Below are positions 56,701 to 64,000 of a stretch of DNA of 64,000 nucleotides, in pieces (positions within the stretch are counted from its first letter, which is position 1; every line of letters starts with the position of its first letter). The notes beneath the pieces were generated by a model. It saw only the letters and a program-made list of their open reading frames with translations, searched no databases and was not told the origin of the DNA. The translations under genes and the position numbers were made by a program. The stretch is from contig NW_019773959.1 of NCBI RefSeq assembly GCF_001039355.2, positions 337,196-401,195 on the forward strand, written 5' to 3'. The DNA comes from Lingula anatina. Taxonomy: Eukaryota; Brachiopoda; Lingulata; Lingulida; Lingulidae.

Positions 56701-59700
56701 GTCATATACTGGAAATTTACTGTGACCTTGAAATTGACCTTTGACCTACCTTACAATGAACTTAACTTTGATTGTACCATTTTAAGTTATATATATTTTT
56801 TGCGTATTTTGAAAATTCTTGTTGATTGCATTCTACAGCTTGTCAAGCATAAGACAAGTGGCTGTGTCCCTTATTTTGCGTATGTGGGGGTCTATACGAA
56901 TGCGCTTGCTCCAGCTGGTGGTACAATATTCGGAGGCGGTATCGCCTCTCTGATCCTCTAGTTATAATATTATTAAGTTTTACCTGAAAACAGTTATGAA
57001 GAGGTCATTTTAAGGGACATATGAATTCCATACTAAGTGATTTTAAGATTTTGTTGAGCTGGTTACATGTTTCTTTTAAATTTATTGATGATTGCTATTT
57101 TTTCCATTGCAGAATGTAGGTCCAAATCACCGTGGTAATGACACTATAGTTCAAGAAGATAGGCCTCAGGTTCTTGCTGCGAGGTTTATGTATGGACCCT
57201 TAGACATTGTACAATTGTCAAGGGAAAAAGTAAGATAAGAGTTCTTCTGTTTTTAAGATGATCCAGATAAATACTAAATTTAGGCAGTATATTGTCCTAA
57301 TTGATAAATGTGTAGGCAGCTTCAGACTTTTTCAGAAATATAACTTTTTCTGTAAAGTGGATCAAATATAGTAGACCCCAGATAAGTTGGACACAGTGGC
57401 ACCATAACAATTATTTGAGTTATGCAAAGATTTTAGTTTGTCTGATGATATTATTATTCTAATTTGGAAAANTTTTCTGTTTAAACTGGGCCAGGCCCGT
57501 AGCCAGCAATTTCAAAGGGGGGGGGGTTCTTTTTTTGAAAAAGTGGACCTTTTACCATATAATCCCCATGTACCTAGGTCAAATTTTACCCAGAGCAAAA
57601 AGGGGGGTTCTTTTGAACCCCCCGAACCCCCCCTGGCTACGGGCCTGCTAGCTCATAACAAATAATTGTGCAACTGATTTAATTTTGTCAAAGTTTTGAG
57701 CATAAGGAAATTCTTACCAACCTTTAAAGTTGCATTCATGCAGGAAATTTTTCCCTTAGATTGTGCGCCAAGATGACATGTATGCAGCGTCTGAGACAAC
57801 AAAGGATGCTTCAATATTTAGACCTCCACAGCCTAGAGAGAAGTGGTTACACCGGAGAACTACTATCAAAGTCAGAGTAAGTTATTATTGATCATCTTTC
57901 AAGATTACAATTAAAATTGTAAATGGTTTTATGTGAGAGTTAAAATCTCGGTTTTACTTTAAATTTTTTGTACATATCTTGGTCATTGTGTTCTTAAGTA
58001 TTTGTTTTGTGTAAAGTCACTCGAACAGTGTAAATGGATTTTAGACTTGAAATTAATTAATTGTTATTATTATAATATTATTAAGTTTTACCTGAAAACA
58101 GTTATGAAGAGGTCATTTTAAGGGACATATGAATTCCATACTAAGTGATTTTAAGATTTTGTTGAGCTGGTTACATGTTTCTTTTAAATTTATTGATGAT
58201 TGCTATTTTTTCCATTGCAGAATGTAGGTCCAAATCACCGTGGTAATGACACTATAGTTCAAGAAGATAGGCCTCAGGTTCTTGCTGCGAGGTTTATGTA
58301 TGGACCCTTAGACATTGTACAATTGTCAAGGGAAAAAGTAAGATAAGAGTTCTTCTGTTTTTAAGATGATCCAGATAAATACTAAATTTAGGCAGTATAT
58401 TGTCCTTATTGATAAATGTGTAGGCAGCTTCAGACTTTTTCAGAAATATAACTTTTTCTGTAAAGTGGATCAAATATAGTAGACCCCAGATAAGTTGGAC
58501 ACAGTGGCACCATAACAATTATTTGAGTTATGCAAAGATTTTAGTTTGTCTATGTTGATATTATTATTCTAATTTGGAAAAAAAAAACATTTCATAAGAT
58601 TTGTTGACAAATCAAATCAAAAGGGGACATATGATGGTGTAAGAAGTTGATAATAAATTCAACTGTATCTTAAGGTATTACTTTCTAATTTATTGTCTGT
58701 TTTATGTACAATATGAATATGTCTGTTAAGGTTGACATCCATGTGATGACACAGCCACCTTCAGGAGAGTGGCTGTACTTTGGCACTGAGATAACAGACA
58801 GCCATGGAAGAGTCTCATTTAAAATTCCTGAGGACAAACGTCTCAGCCAGGGAATGTATCCTGTTAAAATGGTAGTCAGGTATGTGATCTTCTTGCCTTC
58901 CTGTGTAGTAGGTGTGCCATGTCCCATCCTGTACATAATCACATCTACCACATCATACAGTGGCATGCCTGATGCATTCTCCTTCTATATATTAAGATGG
59001 ATTCTCATCAAGTTCTATCGCACTCACAGAAACATATGACATTGTGAGTCTACTAGATGTGACATAACTGTTTCATCAAGTACAATGTCACTTCTAATAA
59101 ACTCACCATGTTATACATGCCTGTAAGTTAGTTTGGCTCTATTCCCATAGATTTTAGATCGATCTATCCCCGCGGGGAGTCTCACTAGATTACTTTCAGA
59201 TAATCAGACTTAAATGTCCGTCCCGCCTACTACAAGCTGTAAGGGTGTAATTAACTTTCGCGTCCGCCCGGCTGACAGCTATTTAGCGTGAACCCCCAGG
59301 GAGTTAGGTCGATCTAAAGTAGGTCTATCTAATCTATGGAAATGGGGTGTTTGATGTGACACTGTGCTTATTGAGACTTTTTTAAAGGCTGTATAAAGAA
59401 TGCCTGAGATGTATTTCACCTCTTTGTGTATTTCTTCCCTTTTAGTTTTCATAATTAACTGGCTTAATTTTTTTTAGTCTCTCTTAAAAACCTCTTGGTC
59501 TGTTTAGAAACCTGTTAAAAATGGATGGGTTTGAAATTAACTTTTCTGTTATGTTTTATTTTGCTGAATTGCTTTCCTTTGCATGAAAAATTTTCATTAT
59601 TTTAACTGTAATTCCAGAGGTGACCATACTTGTGCAGACTTCTACCTGGCAGTTCTCCCACCAAAGACAGAAGCTGTAGTATTCAGTATTGATGGCTCTT

Positions 59701-61193
59701 TTACAGCCAGTGTGTCAATCATGGGAAAAGACCCCAAAGTCAGGGCTGGAGCTGTAGATGTAGTCAGGTAATGTACACAGCACTTTGAAATGCACATTAA
59801 CCCATAAAGGAAAATGTTTGAGAACTTGTTTTCTTGTTTGGAACTGATATAACTATTTAATCAACATTAAGACATATGAAAATTCCTTTATTATAATAGT
59901 TTAAGCTAATGCTTAAGGTACCTTCCCGATGAACAATTTACATTGAATACACTTGATTATAACTGTCTCTGCCATTCAACTTTATATCCACATCCAAAGC
60001 AATAACACCCAGGACCTTTCATATTTGTACTCGGTATTCCAGGCATTGGCAGGATCTAGGCTACTTGATAATCTATGTGTCAGCCAGGCCAGACATGCAG
60101 CAGAAGAGAGTGGTGTCATGGCTAGCACAGCACAACTTCCCCCATGGGATGGTCTCCTTCATGGATGGGCTTTCTGCTGACCCTCTCAGGCAGAAGACTC
60201 AGTATCTAAAAAATCTTGTCAGTGAGGTAGGGATTAGATTGGGAAGTATTCCTTGTTGGTTTTTCCCCATTGGTTTTGACTGTAGATTTCGACAGAACAT
60301 TTCCAGTTATGTCATAACAGTGAGAAAAATTTTAATCAGAAGAAAAAATATTGCTAAAAATTATTTTGTGTAAAATCTATGTAGATGGACAATGGCAAGT
60401 CCAAGGATACAAACGGTATTTGTTTCAAACATGAACCTTAACTCCCTAAGCAGAGATATTCATACAGTAAGAATTTTATTTTATATGTTTTGATGTGTAG
60501 GCAGAGATCTCCATCCATGCAGCATATGGCTCCAGTAAAGACATTGCAGTTTATCAGGCAGTGGGCTGCAAGCCAGAACAGATATATATTGTTGGCAAAG
60601 TGGCAAAAAAGTATTACCAACAGGCCCAAGTATGTTGCCCCAATCACAAATATTTTATTCTGGCAGCCATCTCTGAGCTGCAAAAAAGTTGGGGGGAAAA
60701 TGATGCTTGTTTATGATGTTGGCTTAGGCAGAACATTATTTGTTTAGTTTTTTTAAAAGAAAACATTTTCTCTTAACTATAATATGATAGTCAGTTCATA
60801 GCATCAATATTTAGAAAAATATATCAAATTATCCTCAACTTAACCATGGTATTTCAGATCCTGGCAGATGGTTATGCTGCACATCTCAGTGACCTGATCC
60901 TACACGGAGCTTCTCGCCCTGCAGTGGGTAATGCACGTATGTTTATTCGCAAGAGTTGCTTCATGTTGCCAGGCCAGATGAAGACATCAGGGAAGAAGCA
61001 GGCAGCTCGCAGGATGTCATCATTCCCCAACCAGCCAGCATTAGAGATTCCAGAGGACAGCACTATGCCGGCCATAGGGGTCAGTCAGTCTGGGAACACC
61101 GTGGTGGATGCAGGGCAGCTAGGGGTGGGTAAAGTTCGAGCCAGGGGAGCATCACCAAGGGGGAAGAATAGAGGTTTTGAGACTGGGGTCTAG
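40874..61193 (+). CDS. PITPNM: Membrane-associated phosphatidylinositol transfer protein (PITPNM/RdgB/Nir), 21 coding exons
   Basis: Exchanges phosphatidylinositol and phosphatidic acid at ER-plasma membrane contacts. Coding exons: 40874-40951, 42296-42428, 43235-43438, 44838-45083, 45511-45915, 49459-49545, 51866-52051, 52326-52481, 52743-52920, 53275-53479, 54045-54504, 54822-54992, 55515-55670, 56194-56342, 57760-57876, 58221-58337, 58731-58879, 59618-59767, 60043-60226, 60501-60629, 60858-61193. Phases agree; product about 1331 residues (human paralogues about 1240-1350). Domains: PITP at 1 to about 262 ([20 protein letters not shown] start, [13 protein letters not shown]); FFAT motif EFFDAQE at 379-385; GDCSGG at 631-636; DDHD at about 747-938 ([36 protein letters not shown]); LNS2 at about 1085-1235 ([30 protein letters not shown]). 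The exon 11 end is my best choice of several possible donors. A spurious copy of exon 16 lies at 57113-57229. Which vertebrate paralogue is closest cannot be decided, and the family symbol is used for that reason. Confidence 0.95.
42523..43120. other. Contig join: 193-bp duplicate and 211-bp extra segment around n 42927
   Basis: Bases 42523-42716 and 42928-43120 are the same sequence apart from a one-base T-run difference. Between them, 42717-42926 is extra sequence ending at the n. The pattern suggests that one contig or haplotype carries an insertion after GTGCTATTTTT and the overlap was not collapsed. It lies entirely in PITPNM intron 2, so the coding frame is unaffected. Confidence 0.85.
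42717..42926. repeat. GC-rich (GATGGC)n-type minisatellite within a dispersed repeat
   Basis: Contains CATCACCTGCGTCTGTCGTC followed by alternating GATGGC/GATGCC units in an otherwise AT-rich intron. The flanks, CATATTGCCATCACCTGCGTCTGTC and ATAAATATTCATA, resemble sequence at about 45170-45300 (CATATAACCATCACCTGCATC ... ATAAATATTCATAG), which suggests two copies of one dispersed family with the GC core expanded only here. Confidence 0.55.
44741..44787. repeat. (GT)n microsatellite
   Basis: About 23 GT units in PITPNM intron 3, about 50 bases before the exon 4 acceptor. Confidence 0.95.
45916..49458. other. PITPNM intron 5
   Basis: 3.5 kb of AT-rich intron. The TG-rich patch near 49080-49330 produces incidental open frames on both strands. 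No extra exon is supported. Confidence 0.5.
50360..50377 (+). CDS. PITPNM: Candidate 18-nt microexon of PITPNM next to the FFAT motif
   Basis: A pyrimidine-rich tract ending CTGTTTCTCATCACAG is followed by 18 bases and a consensus donor GTGAGT. The length is a multiple of three and fits the phase 1 junction between exons 6 and 7. Inclusion would insert Asp-Leu-Met-Glu-Pro-Leu and change the FFAT core from EFFDAQE to EFFDAQD. Both ends are good splice sites, but no comparison or transcript is available. Confidence 0.4.
   Translation, partial: TSWNL
53093..53115. repeat. (TA)n microsatellite
   Basis: About 11 TA units in PITPNM intron 9. Confidence 0.9.
53503..53569. repeat. (ATTAC)n pentanucleotide repeat
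   Basis: About 13 ATTAC units with one ATCAC variant near the start, 24 bases after the exon 10 donor. Confidence 0.95.
56480..56580. mobile_element. Truncated copy of the CAGGCCCGTAGCCAG MITE, cut by a contig end
   Basis: Starts CAGGCCCGTAGCCAGC like the element at 57492 and stops at the n at 56581. Bases 56462-56580 equal 57474-57592, so this is the same genomic locus assembled twice rather than a second insertion. Confidence 0.8.
56582..57471 (+). other. Misplaced contig carrying a false duplicate of PITPNM exon 16
   Basis: The segment is bounded by n bases on both sides. Its right part (56962-57471) matches 58070-58581 almost base for base, including exon 16 (57113-57229 versus 58221-58337, same 39 codons [10 protein letters not shown]...LSREK) and both flanking introns. 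In PITPNM proteins this exon follows the REKWLHRR exon (here 57760-57876) once only. The copy at 57113 is therefore an assembly duplicate and must be left out of the gene model. Its left part (56582-56961) is not found elsewhere in the window and may be allelic intron sequence. Confidence 0.88.
57492..57647. mobile_element. MITE with CAGGCCCGTAGCCAG inverted termini
   Basis: Perfect 15-base inverted ends (CAGGCCCGTAGCCAG / CTGGCTACGGGCCTG), subterminal G and C runs and no coding capacity. It lies in PITPNM intron 14. A target-site duplication is not clear. Confidence 0.85.
59141..59346. mobile_element. MITE family 1, copy 2
   Basis: Second copy of the element at 29028-29250, here in PITPNM intron 17. 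Ends are CCATAGATTTTAGATCGATC and AATCTATGG. It shares GGGGAGTCTCACTAGATTAC, TCCCGCCTACTA, GTAATTAACT and CCAGGGAGTTAGGT with copy 1. Confidence 0.82.
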
Positions 61194-63360
61194 GTTTAGA
61201 GGAGTTGCAGAAAGACCTAGCATCCTATGGGATTGGAATCTGACTGGTGATTAAGTTCAGCTGTTTAGTGGTTGAGATGGTTGAAAACTCTGAGGTTGGA
61301 TTGTTTGACTTCCTTTTGGGATAAAACCAAATTTTCCTACCCACACTTTCAGGGAGAAAACTCTGACCTTATGAATGTGGGTTAAGGTCATCTCCTGGAA
61401 CGAAAGGAACACAACATTGATAAAAGTTTAACTATGGTTGTGAGATGCAGGAATTATAGACAGCCATTTTGATGGATTGACAAGTTGATTACAGACACAA
61501 TGATTTTAGGAAAGAGACTATTTATAAGAATTGTACATGGAAAATCAGCAAATATGTTTGTTTGTAGCCCAAACCAAGTGATGAGCCAAGAAGTTTTACA
61601 TGGAGTTTTACATAAAGCTTTTAGTAAATCATGCTTCATTCAGGAACTGAGAAACATACTCTCACATTAAAAAAAGTTCTGGACTCGGTGTTATGTTGTT
61701 ACAGAGTATATTTTCGATGGTTGTTTCGTCACTAATTTGTTTTGTCTGTTCAATAATGAAAATGTGTAAAGAAGTGAATAATGATATTCTTTTTATGTAA
61801 TATTGATTTCATTGCATAGTTTGAGTTGTTATTAGTAACTTGTTCAGTACAATCAATAAGGATCTTTCAAAAATACTTGCAGTGTAAACACTAATTTATG
61901 CTAAAAGCAAATTCTTTTTGTTAAATTAAGGATGTGAAAAAAAAGTGAGAGATATGAAAGGGGTCTGTACTAAAAGGTCAAGATTGATATAAGTTACATT
62001 TATAAATTTTGCCATGAATTTAGTACTTAATTCTTAGCATTGGTAATAGTATAGTTATAAAAACATGGCGATTAAATGCGATCCATGGGGGATGCACTGT
62101 TTATGGACAGGCACTTTTGGCTGTTTTTTAGCCATCCCTTATGTCTGTCACATCATTCTGTGCACTTTTTGATCACCCCATTTTTAATGATCTTTCATGG
62201 TAGAACACTAGTCCAATTAGTTTATTGATTAAGATATTTTTTTATTTAAATAGTCTTAACCTTCTATACTTCTATTCTTATCAAGGTTTTATGATCTTCA
62301 TCAAATTTACATGTCAGTTAGTTGAAGTACTGTACATTTGGCAGATTTTGCTGCTTGATCTTTAATATGTGCACATTGTAATTAGTTATGAAAATAATAG
62401 GACTTTTTATATTTTAATTGAGGATTTTGGTCAGTATTGCTCTGGTGGAAGTTACTTTTGATCCATCTTTTAGTCTGTCTCTCAGTTGTGCTAACAATCA
62501 TGACTTGAAAGAGTGGAATGTTTTCTTTTAAAACAATAGATAATAAAGAATTTTTACATATTCTGAGTTATGTGAATTAAAAATGTTCATATAAATTACA
62601 ATATTATTTTTAGCTCCAATTATTATATTTCATTTTGTTAATGATTAGCATCATGGCTACAATTTCAGGCAACTGTTCATATAATATTGGGTATTTTTTT
62701 CCAAAAAGTATGTATGTTTATCTAATGAATATCATATATATATATATATATATAAATGCTTCAATTTTCTATGTATCCAGTTTATATATGATTGTTAACT
62801 CTATCTTTCTCCAAGTTGGCAGTTTTTTCTTTGACAATGTCAAAGAAATTGGAAAAATTAATATATCATTTGAAAAAATAGTTATTAACTGTTTGTGTGC
62901 TATGAAATCCCCCTCCCTTATTTCTGTTTACTCTTCCACTTAAGACTGTACCAAAAATAAAGTATTGTATTGATAAGGTATTATTTTTGTAGTTTTATGT
63001 TATTGTACATGTTGCTTGAATGTACATTGTTTGACTATTTAAAAGTTCAGAGTATATGTACATACATGGATATGTAATAATTTCACCTTTTAAATTAACC
63101 ATGACTAGGTTTAATCACCAGATGAGAAAAGCATTAATTTACATCATAAACAGTTGTTAAAGTGATATATGTATGAATGTGATAGGTGTAAAATTGGTGC
63201 TGTACAGTGTTCATTATGCTCAGTAGAAATCCCATTTTGCAGGTGAAGCTCATGCTTTGTACCAGTTTGACGATCACTCATGTATCACAATGTCAAGTTT
63301 TCAGAATCACTGTTGAAAGTGTTTTTTGCAATATTTAACACGAATAAATGTCTCATCAGA
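61194..63360 (+). other. PITPNM 3'UTR and downstream flank
   Basis: A long AT-rich stretch after stop TAG 61191-61193. Candidate poly(A) signals are AATAAAG near 62541, AATAAAG near 62956 and AATAAATG near 63343. It includes (TA)n at 62734-62754. No other coding region is supported. Confidence 0.5.
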
Positions 63361-63671
63361 TGAGGAATATAGCTGTGTTTGTTATGAATAACTAAACTGG
63401 CAAAATGCTGCTATAAAATGAAATAACGTGTGATGTCCAAGTTAAAAATGCTGCATAGATGAAGGTCCAAATTTTCACTCCTCATAATATTCAACCGTTA
63501 CAATTGTACCCGTAAAACGCAGCAATGAATGCGAAATATCCAAATATACTCATAGCACATGAAGCACTGTTTAAAAAACTGTGGAAATGAGGGGGCTAAT
63601 TTGAAATACGTAAACCAGTAGGACACATACTGGTAAACGAAATAGAATTTGGTCTCGTTTTCAAATTAGAA

Positions 63672-63679
63672 TGACGTCA
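63672..63679. promoter_or_regulatory. Full CRE palindrome TGACGTCA
   Basis: A perfect CREB/ATF site in a stretch (63650-63790) richer in CpG than most of the window (GATGCGACGATTAGACC, GTGCGCACG, TTTCGTTTGAACG). It may belong to the promoter of a gene just downstream of the window. Confidence 0.45.
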
Positions 63680-63919
63680 CAATGTGGCCATGTTTGATGC
63701 GACGATTAGACCGTGCGCACGTTTGTAATATTTATTGTTTCTTTCGTTTGAACGTGAAACACGGTTTTTCGTCTACTGTGCTATTCTCTAAACCGAATAT
63801 ACACTCTATATTCTCATTTAAGGTGAGGAATTAAAAGCTTCAACAATGTTAACTTTAGTTAGATCGTCCAAAGTAATCGAGTGTTTTGTGTTTGGGCAGC
63901 CGTAGCAGACGAATTTACG

Positions 63920-64000
63920 ATGTCTCAGCCTTGGGTCCGTTATTGTTATGATATCTTGATAAGAAAAAAAGCGTCGGTCAAATTAAAGAGATTAATTAAA
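63920..64000 (+). other. Possible start of a downstream gene, open to the window end
   Basis: ATG at 63920 opens 27 codons (MSQPWVRYCYDILIRKKASV...) that run off the window, about 240 bases after the CRE site. It is short, unrecognised and could be chance. Confidence 0.2.

Noticed and set aside
56722-56961. 79-codon frame in the misplaced contig
   Set aside because: No recognisable similarity, no upstream promoter, and it lies in intronic or allelic sequence of doubtful placement.
57113-57229. Exon 16 copy 1 as a true mutually exclusive or tandem-duplicated exon
   Set aside because: The flanking introns are equally identical and the segment is bounded by n on both sides. The protein family has this exon only after the REKW exon.

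Overview
The window is animal nuclear DNA: AT-rich, with GT-AG introns of a few hundred to several thousand bases, metazoan housekeeping genes, many microsatellites and many short inverted-repeat transposons. The proteins and repeat types fit a marine invertebrate (a lophotrochozoan or non-vertebrate deuterostome). I cannot name the species. All four recognisable genes lie on the + strand.

Layout. (1) 1-7504: the 3' part of a gene I do not recognise. It is built from a roughly 2-kb block of three exons (A, B, C) repeated in tandem, followed by a hybrid exon and a long terminal exon; every intron is phase 0. (2) 7887-9405: intergenic, with a Tc1/mariner transposase relic and an unmerged contig join. 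(3) 9406-14209: a complete ten-exon aldo-keto reductase of 325 residues with the full catalytic tetrad; intron 8 holds a pure A run of 760 bases and intron 6 a foldback transposon. (4) 15468-26099: a seven-exon phosphatidylserine decarboxylase (PISD), 419 residues, with a mitochondrial-type N terminus and the LGST self-cleavage site. Its 5.5-kb intron 3 contains a candidate alternative first exon encoding a different, membrane-anchored N terminus. (5) 26100-40806: PISD 3' flank and the presumed 5' region of the next gene, with several MITE/foldback elements and two possible 5'UTR exons. (6) 40874-61193: a 21-exon PITPNM/RdgB-type phosphatidylinositol transfer protein of about 1331 residues (PITP domain, FFAT motif, DDHD domain, LNS2 domain), with a candidate 18-nt microexon next to the FFAT motif. 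(7) 61194-64000: its 3'UTR and a CpG-bearing, CRE-containing stretch that may be the promoter of a further gene.

Two neighbours work on phospholipids: PISD makes phosphatidylethanolamine from phosphatidylserine in mitochondria, and PITPNM proteins exchange phosphatidylinositol and phosphatidic acid at ER-plasma membrane contacts. Nothing in the sequence shows that they are co-regulated.

Assembly quality matters here. Four single n bases (8872, 42927, 56581, 57472) mark contig joins, and at each the flanking sequence, or the contig inserted between joins, is present twice. The last two create a false second copy of a PITPNM coding exon (57113-57229 copies 58221-58337), which would corrupt automatic gene models.
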